Assembly (NCBI GenBank): GCA_014193115.1
Contig: BJHQ01000001.1
Coordinates: 62,001-126,000, forward strand
Reading direction: 5' to 3'
Length of the DNA: 64,000 nucleotides
Origin: Planctomycetota bacterium
GTDB lineage: Bacteria > Planctomycetota > UBA11346
Made by a program: the position numbers and the translations under genes. The notes under the pieces were generated by a model. That model ran no database searches, had not been told where the DNA came from, and saw only the letters and a program-made list of their open reading frames with translations. Shown piece by piece: positions 1 through 8,933 of the stretch. Each line of letters opens with the position of its first letter. Within the stretch, counting starts at the first letter, position 1.

Positions 1-3000
1 ACCACGCCGGAATCATTGTACGTGCTGCTGACCAGCGCCGGTGGCCGGGAACTGCTCAGCGGCATCAGCACGGTGATTGTCGATGAAATCCACGCCTTGG
101 CCGGCAATAAACGGGGCGCGCATCTAGCGCTGTCGTTGGAGCGCCTGCACGCCCTGGTCGGCGCGCCGATCCAGCGCATCGGCCTGTCCGCCACCGCGGC
201 GCCACTGCCTGGCATCGCCCGGTTCCTGGCCGGTGCCGAGGGCGGCGTGGATCGGGCGATCCAAGTGATCGATGCCGGCGGCCGCCGGGTGACCGATCTC
301 GGCATCGAGATTCCCCAGTCGCCCCTGGCGGCGGTGTGCAGCCACGAGCATTGGGCTGACATCTATCAGCGCATCGCCGAGCTGGTCCTGGCCCATCGCA
401 CCACCCTGGTGTTCGTCAACACCCGCAAGATGGCCGAGCGCCTGGCCCTGCGCCTCGGCGAGCGGCTTGAGGAGTCCCTGGGAAAAGATGCGGTGAGCTG
501 CCACCATGGCTCGCTATCGAAGGACCGCCGGCTCGCCGCCGAGCAGCGGCTGAAATCCGGTGGACTGCGCTGCCTGGTCGCCACCGGAACCTTGGAGCTC
601 GGCATCGACATCGGTGAGGTCGATCTGGTGGTCCAGGTCGGATCTCCCCATGCGATCCACACGTTTTTGCAGCGTCTCGGCCGAGCCGGGCATGGACCGT
701 CGCGCACGCCCAAGGCCCGGTTGTTCGCCCTGACCAGCGATGAATTGATCGAGGCCGCAGCCCTGATGGACGGGATCCGGCGTGGCGATCTCGACGCCAT
801 ACCGATCCCGCTGGCGCCGCTGGATGTGCTCGCCCAACAGATCGTGGCGGCCTGTGTCGGGCAGACCTGGAACGTGGACGACCTCCGCCGCGTGCTCACC
901 GGGGCGGAGCCCTACCGCGCGGTCGATGCCGCAACGTTCGGCCGGGTGGTGGCGATGCACGCCGACGGCCGGCGGGCGCTGCTCCACCACGACCCAGTGG
1001 CGGGCACGGTGCGCGGCACCCGCCGGGCGCGATTGACCGCGCTGATGAATGGCGGCGCCATCCCCGACACCGCGCTGTTCCAGGTCCGTGAGGATGCCAG
1101 CGATCTGCTGGTCGGCACCCTCGACGAGGATTTCTCCTTGGAATCCAGCCCGGGTGATGTGTTCCAGCTCGGCACCACGGCGTGGCGGATCACCCGGGTC
1201 GAGGGCCGCACCGGCATCGTCCGGGTGGTCGATGCCCGGGGCGCGCCGCCGACCATCCCGTTCTGGTTCGGCGAGGCGCCAGGCCGCACCCGCGAACTGT
1301 CGGCCGCGGTCGGACGCCTGCGCCGGGAATGCGATGGCGTCGCCTGGTTGGAAAACCACTGCGGTTTATCGGCCGGAACGGCTGCGGCGGCGTGGAGTTA
1401 TCTTGATGAAGCCCGGCGCAGCCTGGGGGCGCTACCCACCGATCGCCAGGTGGTGGCGGAGCGTTTCTTCGATGAGGCCGGCGGCCAGCACTTGGTGATC
1501 CATGCGCCGTTCGGCACGCGCATCCTGCGCGCCTGGGGTCTGGCTCTGCGCAAACGCTTTTGCGCCGGATTCGGCAACGAGCTCGAAGCCGCCGCAAACG
1601 ACGAGGCGTTGTTGTTGTCGCTGGCGCCGACCACGTCGTTCCCGCTCGAAGACGTCTTCGCCTTCCTGAGCCCGGAGACGCTGCGCAAGACCTTGCTCGT
1701 GGCCTGCCTGACCGGCGGCCAGTTCGAGACCGGCTGGCGTCAGGCGGCGCAGCTCGCGCTGCTCGTCGAGCGCTCCGGAACCGCTGGGAAAGTTCCGGCT
1801 TTTTTGCAACGGGTGCGCGCCGCCGACGCCTTGCTCGCGGCCTTTCCCCAGGCCACCGCCTGTCCCGACAACCTGCCGCCGGACCGCATCGTCATCCCGG
1901 TCGAGCATCCGGTGGTGGCCCAGGTGGTGACCGACCTGCTCACCACCTTCGATGCCGCCGGCCTGGCCGAGGTCCTGGCCGGCATCCGGTCGGGGTCGAT
2001 TGCGGTCCACCCCGTCGAGACCGCCGAGGCCAGTCCCCTTGCCCGCGGAATTCTGGCGGCGAAACCCTATGCATTTCTCGACGATGTGCCGTTTGAGGAA
2101 CGCCGCTCTCGGACCGTCGCTCCGGCCGGAGCGTCGCGCCGCCTGCCGCCGGTGCCGGGGGATCTCGAACCGGCAGCGGTGGCCGCGATCCGCGCCGAGA
2201 TCTGGCCGGTGCCGCGGGATCGCGAAGAACTGCATGAAGTCCTGCAATGGATCGGCTGGCTGACCGAGGCCGAGATCGAACCCGAACCGGACTGGCGGAC
2301 CTGGCTCGACCAACTGGTGACTGCCGGCCGGGCCGAGTGGTACGGCGGCGGCGAGCTGTGCTATGCAGGCGACGCGATACGCGGGGCCGGCGACTCGGCC
2401 GGAAACGCGACCGGGCCGAGCTGGCGCCAGGCGCTCCCAGGAGGAACCGGCCTCGACGCCTTCGCCGATCCGCAGGAATCCAGCGATCCGGGCGGCTATC
2501 GGGCCGATGGTCCGCAGCGTCCACCGGGCTGGGTCGCGGCCGGCAGAATGCTTGACGATACCGAACGCTGGAACGGCCGGCTTGAAGCGCTCGGCCCGGT
2601 GCCGTTCACCGAACTGCCGGCGGATCACGGTGCGGCCCTGGCCCTCGAGGGCCGTGGCGTGCTGATGCGCTGCACCGTGGCCGGCGAACCCCACTGGTGC
2701 CTGAAGCACCTGGTCCATCGCATCCATCGCCGGATGCTCGACACCCGGCGCGGCAACTGGCAGGCGCCGGCCAGCGCCGAGGCGTGCTGGCGGTTCCTCG
2801 CCCAGTGGCAAGGCGTCGGTGGGCATCGCCGCACCGGTCGCGATGGCCTGGTCGACGCCCTGCGCCAGTTGGCCGCCCTGGAGCTGCCCGCCGATGCGTG
2901 GTGCCGCCTGGTCATGCCGGCGCGGATCAGCGATGTCCGTCCGGAATGGCTCGACGAACTGACCTTGGCCGGCGAGTTCGCCTGGGGCCGGCTGTGGCGC

Positions 3001-3780
3001 GGCAGCGAGCCCGCCGACCAGGCCGATCCGGACGCGCGGCCGGCGCGCAGCCCGCCGCTGATCCGCACCACTCCGATCACGCTGATCCCGCGCAGCGAAT
3101 TGCCGGCCTGGCTGCGATTAGCCGGGCCAGCGGATGCCGCCGGGCTTTCCGGGTACGGCCAGGCGGTGGTCGCCGCCATCGATCGCGGCGGCGCGCTGTT
3201 CACTGCCGATCTGGCAGAGCGCACCCGGCTGCTGCCGGATCACCTTGAGCGCGGCCTGGGTGAGGCCATCGCCGCCGGGCTGATCACCGCCGATTCCTTC
3301 GCCGCGTTACGCTGGCTGCTGCTGCCGAGCGAGCGCCGGGCCAAGGCCCGGCCGCCTGCCGGGCGGTGGTGCCGGTTCCGGTCTGGGGAGTTGGCGGAAT
3401 CGCACGCTGATCCAACCAGTGATGCTCCGGCGAACGACGCCGACGCCGCTCTGGTGGCGCAAACGTTGCTCGGCCGCACCGGCGTAGTTATGCGCCGGCT
3501 CTACGACCGCGAACGTATCCGCTTGCCCTGGCGCGAGGTCCACCGCGCCCTGCGCGTCATGGAATTGCGCGGTGAATGTCTCGGTGGCCGGTTCGTCGCC
3601 GGCCTGGGCGGCGAACAGTTCGCCCTGCCCGCCGCTGCTGCCACCCTGCGCCAGGTCGCCAATGCACCACCAGCCGAGCCGATCGCGCTGTCGGCCGCCG
3701 ATCCCCTCAACTACACAGGAATTTTAATTCCCGGCGACCGGGTGCGGGCGGCGGCCGGCGAGACCATCACCGTCGGCTGA
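1..3780 (+). CDS. lhr: Lhr-family ATP-dependent helicase, 5' end outside window
   Basis: This is the C-terminal 1,259 residues of a large SF2 helicase. The frame is open from base 1, and the first visible residues (TTPESLYVLLTS) are the conserved motif just before the DEAD box, so Walker A lies upstream of the window. Visible motifs are DEIH (fragment residues 28-31), an SAT motif near residue 62, and QRLGRAGH near 224-231. About 1,000 further residues follow, as expected for the winged-helix, beta-barrel and C-terminal domains of full-length Lhr (about 1,400-1,600 aa) rather than the short Lhr-core type. Lhr proteins are 3'-5' translocases acting on DNA or RNA:DNA substrates and are linked to DNA repair. 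The next gene is convergent and its stop is only 10 bp away. Confidence 0.93.
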   Translation, partial: TTPESLYVLLTSAGGRELLSGISTVIVDEIHALAGNKRGAHLALSLERLHALVGAPIQRIGLSATAAPLPGIARFLAGAEGGVDRAIQVIDAGGRRVTDLGIEIPQSPLAAVCSHEHWADIYQRIAELVLAHRTTLVFVNTRKMAERLALRLGERLEESLGKDAVSCHHGSLSKDRRLAAEQRLKSGGLRCLVATGTLELGIDIGEVDLVVQVGSPHAIHTFLQRLGRAGHGPSRTPKARLFALTSDELIEAAALMDGIRRGDLDAIPIPLAPLDVLAQQIVAACVGQTWNVDDLRRVLTGAEPYRAVDAATFGRVVAMHADGRRALLHHDPVAGTVRGTRRARLTALMNGGAIPDTALFQVREDASDLLVGTLDEDFSLESSPGDVFQLGTTAWRITRVEGRTGIVRVVDARGAPPTIPFWFGEAPGRTRELSAAVGRLRRECDGVAWLENHCGLSAGTAAAAWSYLDEARRSLGALPTDRQVVAERFFDEAGGQHLVIHAPFGTRILRAWGLALRKRFCAGFGNELEAAANDEALLLSLAPTTSFPLEDVFAFLSPETLRKTLLVACLTGGQFETGWRQAAQLALLVERSGTAGKVPAFLQRVRAADALLAAFPQATACPDNLPPDRIVIPVEHPVVAQVVTDLLTTFDAAGLAEVLAGIRSGSIAVHPVETAEASPLARGILAAKPYAFLDDVPFEERRSRTVAPAGASRRLPPVPGDLEPAAVAAIRAEIWPVPRDREELHEVLQWIGWLTEAEIEPEPDWRTWLDQLVTAGRAEWYGGGELCYAGDAIRGAGDSAGNATGPSWRQALPGGTGLDAFADPQESSDPGGYRADGPQRPPGWVAAGRMLDDTERWNGRLEALGPVPFTELPADHGAALALEGRGVLMRCTVAGEPHWCLKHLVHRIHRRMLDTRRGNWQAPASAEACWRFLAQWQGVGGHRRTGRDGLVDALRQLAALELPADAWCRLVMPARISDVRPEWLDELTLAGEFAWGRLWRGSEPADQADPDARPARSPPLIRTTPITLIPRSELPAWLRLAGPADAAGLSGYGQAVVAAIDRGGALFTADLAERTRLLPDHLERGLGEAIAAGLITADSFAALRWLLLPSERRAKARPPAGRWCRFRSGELAESHADPTSDAPANDADAALVAQTLLGRTGVVMRRLYDRERIRLPWREVHRALRVMELRGECLGGRFVAGLGGEQFALPAAAATLRQVANAPPAEPIALSAADPLNYTGILIPGDRVRAAAGETITVG

Positions 3781-3790
3781 TCCGAAACGC

Positions 3791-4378
3791 TCAGCTCAGG
3801 ACCAACACGATTCCCACCACGGCGATGCCCGCGCCGACCACGCGGACCGTCGCGCCGCTCGGAAACCGGCCTGCGGTCCAGCTCGGCAGGCGGCCTGCCG
3901 CCAGACCGGCCGCAATGCCCGCGGCGTGGAGGATCGCGGTCATCAAGGACATCCCGAGGGCATAGCCGGCGACGCCGCTCTCCGCGGGCAGTTCAGCGAT
4001 ATGGGCGTGGCCATGGACGGCGCCAGCGATCGCGACCAGCGGCAGGGCCATCGACAACCGAATCGGCCACGCCACGGCGAGGAGCGCTCCGAGCAGCACC
4101 ACCGATCCGGCGATCGCGAATTCGATGCCCGGGAGCGAGGGCACCACCAAAGCGAGGGCGCCGCCAGCGAGCAGGCTGGCGACGAAGGCGACAGGCAGGA
4201 CCCACAGCGCCGCCGGCGCGGTTGAACGCAGGCGCACCGCCAGCAGGCCGACGGCCACCATCGCCAGCAGATGGTCGAGGCCACCCAGCGGGTGCATCAG
4301 TCCGGCGACGAATCCGTTGGCCGGGCTGTGACCAGGATGGGCGAGCAGGGCGGACAGGATCGGCTGGAAGGAAAGCAT
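3791..4378 (-). CDS. HupE/UreJ family metal permease
   Basis: A 195-aa hydrophobic protein with about six or seven predicted membrane segments. The family signature HPLGGLDHLLAM lies near the N-terminus, followed by a second His-rich segment (VHGHAHIAELP). HupE/UreJ proteins are secondary nickel or cobalt transporters, usually found next to hydrogenase or urease genes; neither occurs in this window, so the metal and user enzyme are unknown. I chose the ATG at 4378, which gives the usual family length; the frame stays open for 32 more codons with no homology-like sequence. It is downstream of the VapBC pair on the same strand, 92 bp from the toxin stop. Confidence 0.8.
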   Translation of the reverse strand: MLSFQPILSALLAHPGHSPANGFVAGLMHPLGGLDHLLAMVAVGLLAVRLRSTAPAALWVLPVAFVASLLAGGALALVVPSLPGIEFAIAGSVVLLGALLAVAWPIRLSMALPLVAIAGAVHGHAHIAELPAESGVAGYALGMSLMTAILHAAGIAAGLAAGRLPSWTAGRFPSGATVRVVGAGIAVVGIVLVLS

Positions 4379-4470
4379 GGGGGAAGGTTCGGGCGGAGCG
4401 TCAGGGCAGCAAGGCTGCGGTATTGTGCTTGAGCAGCATCTCGCCGGCGATGAGGGCAGCGCCGCTCCGG

Positions 4471-4914
4471 TCATGGTCGCTTCTTCTTTTTCTGGTTAGC
4501 TGGTTGAGCGGTCAGGGTCCAATCGGCGACCGTCAGTCCACCGACTCGGAGGAACTCGCGGGATTTGTTGGTGACCACGATCGTGGCGTGGCGGCGGGCG
4601 GTGCCGGCGATCAGGGTGTCGCGGGGGCCGATCGGGGTTCCGATGGCCTGCAATTCGGCGTGGATGGTGGCCGATGCAGCCGCGTCTTCGCGGGTGAACG
4701 GAAGCACTTCGAGCACCTCGCCCAGGCGGCGCAATCCTGCCAGTCGGGCTTCCGGCGCCTGGGATGCGGTTGCTCCGACCATCAGTTCGTGCCAGACGAT
4801 GGCGGAGATCGCCATCTCGGCTGGCGGCACCTGCGCCCAGCGCTCCACCACCGCCGGATGCCCCTTCAAGAAAAAGACGACGGTATTGGTATCCAGCAGA
4901 TAGCGCAGGCTCAC
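4471..4914 (-). CDS. vapC: PIN-domain toxin (VapC family)
   Basis: A 147-aa PIN-domain ribonuclease, the toxic half of a type II toxin-antitoxin pair. The acidic metal-binding residues are all present: D8 in LLDTN, E43 in WHELMVGA, D99 in GPRDTLIAG, and the downstream TNKSREF motif. VapC enzymes are Mg-dependent RNases that usually cut tRNA or rRNA. The start ATG overlaps the stop of the upstream antitoxin gene by 4 bp (ATGA), typical of translational coupling. The C-terminus carries a short Lys-rich tail (NQKKKKRP). All catalytic residues look intact. Confidence 0.9.
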   Translation of the reverse strand: MSLRYLLDTNTVVFFLKGHPAVVERWAQVPPAEMAISAIVWHELMVGATASQAPEARLAGLRRLGEVLEVLPFTREDAAASATIHAELQAIGTPIGPRDTLIAGTARRHATIVVTNKSREFLRVGGLTVADWTLTAQPANQKKKKRP

Positions 4915-5132
4915 CAGGCGACTCGCGGGCTGTCGGCGCCGACCTGCACCGGCCGGTCGTCAGCGTCGGACCAGCTTCCGGCCAAGGCCATGATGTCGTC
5001 GGGCCAGCCATCGGCCGTGCGTTCCACCACCAACCGGGCGATGAACCGGCTGACCGGCTCACCCGTCCGCTTCGCCGCCTGGCGCAGCCGGGTTTCCGTC
5101 GGGCCGTCGAGGTAGATGGTGAGTGCGCTCAT
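4911..5132 (-). CDS. Ribbon-helix-helix-like antitoxin of the VapBC pair
   Basis: A 73-aa small protein immediately upstream of, and overlapping, the PIN toxin. The N-terminus (MSALTIYLDGPTETRLRQAA) fits a beta strand followed by helices as in CopG/Arc-type ribbon-helix-helix antitoxins, with a C-terminal part that would wrap the toxin. By family analogy it binds VapC and represses the operon. I chose the ATG at 5132 because the RHH fold begins there; an upstream in-frame ATG at 5189 would add 19 residues that read through the AT-rich operator-like sequence. Confidence 0.8.
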   Translation of the reverse strand: MSALTIYLDGPTETRLRQAAKRTGEPVSRFIARLVVERTADGWPDDIMALAGSWSDADDRPVQVGADSPRVAW

Positions 5133-5135
5133 ATG

Positions 5136-5149
5136 TGATAAATATATCA
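5136..5149. promoter_or_regulatory. AT-rich inverted repeat, candidate antitoxin operator/promoter
   Basis: The sequence TGATAAATATATCA is an inverted repeat with 5-bp arms (TGATA/TATCA) and a 4-bp centre, ending 4 bp upstream of the antitoxin ATG. It sits in a short AT-rich island inside otherwise GC-rich DNA. On the minus strand the overlapping TATGAT or TATATT could serve as a -10 box. Position and symmetry fit autorepression by the antitoxin; no footprint evidence is available. Confidence 0.45.
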
Positions 5150-5195
5150 TACAGCCGAGCGCCTGCAATTCCGGCCAAATCCCATTCAAACAGCG

Positions 5196-6128
5196 TCACC
5201 CGATTCCGTACTCCCGGACGCCGGCTTTGAGCAACCGGTCGCGGAGCTTTTGCAGGCGCGACATGGAATTGTCGAGGACCACGACTTCGCCGCCGATGGT
5301 CACTTCGTTGAACCAGATCCATTCATGTGTGGAGGTGCTGGCCTGTCTCGCCCGTCCCGAAAAAGGATAGTCCGCGGAAAGGTGGAGTTCATAGATGCGC
5401 GGGAGATATCGACCGTTTGCTTGGTCTAATTGGACGTCTCTCACCTGCATGCGTTGCAGGGGTAGGACCTGGCGTGTCCAGGTCACATGCCAATTTTGCC
5501 GTAGATCATGATCGATCAGTAACGAACCACCGAAGAACCGAAAATAGGTCGTGCAGTGCAGAACGAAGCCGGCCGAGCGGATGCCGGCAGCGGTGCAGAT
5601 CACGTCCCAATAATTCGTTCTGCTCGACATTCCAACGTCGAAATCCGGGGTCGAGTCGCCGTCATATGCGTCCGCGAGCATGCCCTGAAAGGATGGCCAA
5701 AGCGTCCGAATTATGTTTTCATTGCAATCCACCAGTGAAATAGCTGGCTCAATGTCAGCTCCGGGTGAGTAGTCTAGGCAAAAGCTATTGTGGCCATCAA
5801 TGTCATAAAACGGGACCAGTCGCGATTGATCGGCAGCGGTGAAATAATCAGGCGGTAGAAAATTGGCCATGGGCATCAATTCTGAACTCTCCGCCATACC
5901 GATACCAGTGAATGAATGGATTTCGAATAATTCCATCTTTCGACGATAATGCTGACGACGGAAGGAACCTCCATTTTTCGCCAGCAACATGTCCTTCACA
6001 AGCACCGGAAGACGCAGGCCGAAACGTCGCTCCCAGTCTGCGATGCCCTCCGCGTCGATGGGCGGCTTGGTGTCCAAGGGATGATCGTCATCCTCAAGCA
6101 GCTGCGCTGCATCAACGCTGAACGTCAT
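5196..6128 (-). CDS. SMI1/KNR4 (SUKH) family protein
   Basis: A 310-aa cytoplasmic protein. The segment IADWERRFGLRLPVLVKDML followed by NGG is the typical start of the SUKH/SMI1-KNR4 fold, and later DIDGHNSFCLDYSP and FQGMLAD fit the same domain. SUKH proteins are commonly immunity proteins against polymorphic or contact-dependent toxins. About 130 C-terminal residues after the SUKH domain are not recognised. It starts only 4 bp after the acnB stop, so it may ride on acnB transcription. Its composition is clearly more AT-rich than its neighbours, suggesting recent acquisition. No large toxin gene is adjacent, so an immunity role is inference. Confidence 0.78.
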   Translation of the reverse strand: MTFSVDAAQLLEDDDHPLDTKPPIDAEGIADWERRFGLRLPVLVKDMLLAKNGGSFRRQHYRRKMELFEIHSFTGIGMAESSELMPMANFLPPDYFTAADQSRLVPFYDIDGHNSFCLDYSPGADIEPAISLVDCNENIIRTLWPSFQGMLADAYDGDSTPDFDVGMSSRTNYWDVICTAAGIRSAGFVLHCTTYFRFFGGSLLIDHDLRQNWHVTWTRQVLPLQRMQVRDVQLDQANGRYLPRIYELHLSADYPFSGRARQASTSTHEWIWFNEVTIGGEVVVLDNSMSRLQKLRDRLLKAGVREYGIG

Positions 6129-6132
6129 GCGT

Positions 6133-8754
6133 TCACGCCTGCGACGCGAAGCTCGGTACCCGGGCGTTCATCTGGGTGAAATCGAGGTATTTGTAGATGG
6201 ATTTCTCGAAGGGTGAGACGCACTTGGCCATCACTTCGCGGTATTCCTGGGCGGTCGGCAGTTTGCCCAGGATCGAGACCACGCCGGCGAGTTCCGCGGA
6301 GCCGAGATAGCACTGCGCGTCGCGGCCCATGCGGTTGTCGAAGTTGCGGGTGCTGGTGCTGAACACCTTGGCCTCGGGTTTGACCCGGGCCTGGTTGCCC
6401 ATGCACAGGCTGCAACCGGGGATCTCGCGGCGGGCGCCGATCTGGCCGAACAGGCCGTAGAGGCCCTCCTGCTGCAACACCGCCTCGTCCATCCGGGTCG
6501 GCGGGCAGATCCAGGTGACGGTATCGAGATACTCGACCTTGCTGTTCTTGTAGACGTTGGCCAAGGCGCGGAAATGGCCGATGTTGGTCATGCAACTGCC
6601 GACGAACACTTCGTCGATCGGTTCGCCAGCGATTTCGCTGAGGGTTTTGATCCGGTCGGGGTCGTTGGGACAGGCCACCAGCGGCTCGTCGATCGCGCCC
6701 ATGTCGATGGTGAAGACCTTGGCATAGCGCTTGTCGCTGGCATCGGCGGCGCTGCCCACGGTCTTGCCGCGGCCGTCGATGATCGGTTTGGCGCCAACCA
6801 GTTCGAGCCCGGGATCAGCGCGGAGCAGCTCGGGCTTGGCCAGCCAGGCGCGCATCGCGGCGACCCGGCGGGCGATGGTCTCGCGGTGGCCGTAGCCGTC
6901 GGCGGCCATGGCTTCGAGCAAGGCGATATTCGATTTCAGGTACTCGGCGACGGATCCCTCGGACAGGTTGATGGCGCAGGCGGCGGCGCTGCGCTCGGCG
7001 CTGGCGTCGGACAGCTCGAAGGCCTGTTCGGCGGTGAGATGCTCCAGCCCTTCGATCTCCAGGATGCGTCCGTTGTAGACGTTCTTCTTGCCTTTTTTCT
7101 CCAAGGTCAGGTCGCCGCTGAGCAGCGCCACCCACGGGATGGCGTTGACCAGATCGCGCAGGGTCACGCCGGGCTGCAATTTCCCGGTGAACTTCACCAG
7201 CACCGATTCCGGCATGTCGAGCGGCATGTAACCGATGGCGGCGGCGAAGGCGACCAGGCCCGAGCCGCCGGGGAAGCTGATCCCGATCGGGAAGCGGGTG
7301 TGGCTGTCGCCGCCGGTGCCAACGGTGTCGGGCAGGCACATGCGGTTCAGCCAACTATGGATGATGCCGTCGCCCGGGCGCAGGGCGACGCCGTTGCGCT
7401 CGACGATGAATTCCGGCAGCCAGCGGTGCATCTTCGCATCTTTTGCCGTCGGATAGGCGGCGGTGTGGCAGAAGCTCTGCATCACCAGGTCGGCGCTGAA
7501 GCGCAGGCAGGCCAGCTCCTTCAGCTCGTCAGCGGTCATCGGGCCGGTGGTGTCCTGGCTGCCGACGGTGGTGGCTTTGACCTCCACCGACATGCCCGGA
7601 CGGACGCCCTGCACGCCGCAGGCCCGGCCGACCATCTTCTGGGCCAGGGTGAAGCCCTTGCCGCCGTCGGGCAGTTCAGGCTTGGCGAAATTGGCTGGAT
7701 ATTTCCGCTTCAAATGCTCGCAGGCCTTCCAGGTCAAGGCCCGGCCGATGATCAGGTTGGTGCGTCCGCCGGCGCGGAACTCGTCGAACACGGTCGGGGA
7801 TTTGACCTTGCCGGTCGCGATCAGCACGCCGTTCTTCAGCACCTCGCCGGTGCGGGTGCGGATGGTGATGACGTCGCCGGTGGCGAGCTGGGCGACGTCG
7901 ATGGTGTAGGCCATGCCTCCGGCGTCGCGGAAGGTGTCGAGGAAGATCGGCGCGATGATCGCACCGAGCAGGATCGCGGCGGTGCGCTTGTTGGGCACCC
8001 CAGGAATGTCCCGGCCGGTGTACCACATCACCGAATTCGTCGCTGATTTGCGCGATGATCCGGTGCCATAGACATCGCCAACGATGATCGGCTGCTTGCC
8101 AGCGGCGCGCCATTGGCGCAAGGTCGCGATGGCGCCGGGATCCTTGACCTTGTACATGTCGAGGGCGTGGGCCGGGATGTCGGGGCGGGTCACCGCCGAC
8201 TGGGCCGGCGACAGGTCGTCGGTGTTGGTCTCGCCGGGGATCTTGTAGACCACGCCGGTGATTTCGGGTTCGATCGCGCTACGGCTGGTGAACCATTCGG
8301 CTGCGGCCCAGCGCTCGATCAGGGTCGCGGCAATGGCGTTGCCGGCGCTCGCCAGGTTGGCGACCACCGAGAAATTGTCGAAGATCAGCACGGTCCGGGC
8401 GAGCTGGTCGGCGGCGAGCTGGGCGTGGGGGCCTTCCAGTTCGCGGGTCAGATACGGCACATTGTAGCCGCCGAGCATGGCGCCGAGCAGTTCGATGGCG
8501 TCGGTGCGGCTGATGATCGGGCTGGTCAGTTCGCCATGGGCGACGGCGCCGAGCCATTCGGCCTTGACCTTGGCCGCGGGGTCGACGCCGGGGCTGACCC
8601 GCTCGCTGATCAGGAAGCGCAGGAAATCGGCTTCGCCGGCTGGCGGTGCGATGAGCAGCGCGCACAGGTCGGCGGTCTGCTTGGGATCGAGGGGCAGCGG
8701 CGGGATGCCCTGTTTTTCGCGGTCGGCGGCGGCGGAGCGGTAGGCGGTCAGCAT
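6133..8754 (-). CDS. acnB: Bifunctional aconitate hydratase 2 / 2-methylisocitrate dehydratase
   Basis: An 873-aa aconitase B, close to the E. coli length of 865. It converts citrate to isocitrate through cis-aconitate in the TCA cycle and may also act on 2-methylisocitrate. The 4Fe-4S ligands are visible as C721 in GSCMTN and C781/C784 in CSLCMGN, matching the E. coli C710/C769/C772 spacing. The N-terminal HEAT-like domain begins MLTAYRSAAADREKQGIPPL, typical of the family, so I place the start at the ATG at 8754; 46 upstream in-frame codons are not family-like. It faces the peptidase gene at 8934 across a 179-bp divergent promoter region. Confidence 0.96.
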   Translation of the reverse strand: MLTAYRSAAADREKQGIPPLPLDPKQTADLCALLIAPPAGEADFLRFLISERVSPGVDPAAKVKAEWLGAVAHGELTSPIISRTDAIELLGAMLGGYNVPYLTRELEGPHAQLAADQLARTVLIFDNFSVVANLASAGNAIAATLIERWAAAEWFTSRSAIEPEITGVVYKIPGETNTDDLSPAQSAVTRPDIPAHALDMYKVKDPGAIATLRQWRAAGKQPIIVGDVYGTGSSRKSATNSVMWYTGRDIPGVPNKRTAAILLGAIIAPIFLDTFRDAGGMAYTIDVAQLATGDVITIRTRTGEVLKNGVLIATGKVKSPTVFDEFRAGGRTNLIIGRALTWKACEHLKRKYPANFAKPELPDGGKGFTLAQKMVGRACGVQGVRPGMSVEVKATTVGSQDTTGPMTADELKELACLRFSADLVMQSFCHTAAYPTAKDAKMHRWLPEFIVERNGVALRPGDGIIHSWLNRMCLPDTVGTGGDSHTRFPIGISFPGGSGLVAFAAAIGYMPLDMPESVLVKFTGKLQPGVTLRDLVNAIPWVALLSGDLTLEKKGKKNVYNGRILEIEGLEHLTAEQAFELSDASAERSAAACAINLSEGSVAEYLKSNIALLEAMAADGYGHRETIARRVAAMRAWLAKPELLRADPGLELVGAKPIIDGRGKTVGSAADASDKRYAKVFTIDMGAIDEPLVACPNDPDRIKTLSEIAGEPIDEVFVGSCMTNIGHFRALANVYKNSKVEYLDTVTWICPPTRMDEAVLQQEGLYGLFGQIGARREIPGCSLCMGNQARVKPEAKVFSTSTRNFDNRMGRDAQCYLGSAELAGVVSILGKLPTAQEYREVMAKCVSPFEKSIYKYLDFTQMNARVPSFASQA

Positions 8755-8933
8755 GAGGTCGATCCTGCGCCTGGAGGTCGTTGGGGCTAGGGGCATGGGA
8801 TCAGGCCCGGCCTGACCAGGGGCAGGACCACCGCCCGTTCCCACGGTTCGATGACACGCTGTGGGATAGGTGGCGCGAGGCGATGACGGCAAAGGTTGCG
8901 GGCGATCCGCGTTGCTCCACCATTCCCGACACC

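Noticed and set aside
8755..8892. 46-codon N-terminal extension of AcnB
   Set aside because: Not aconitase-like; the conserved N-terminus begins at the ATG at 8754.
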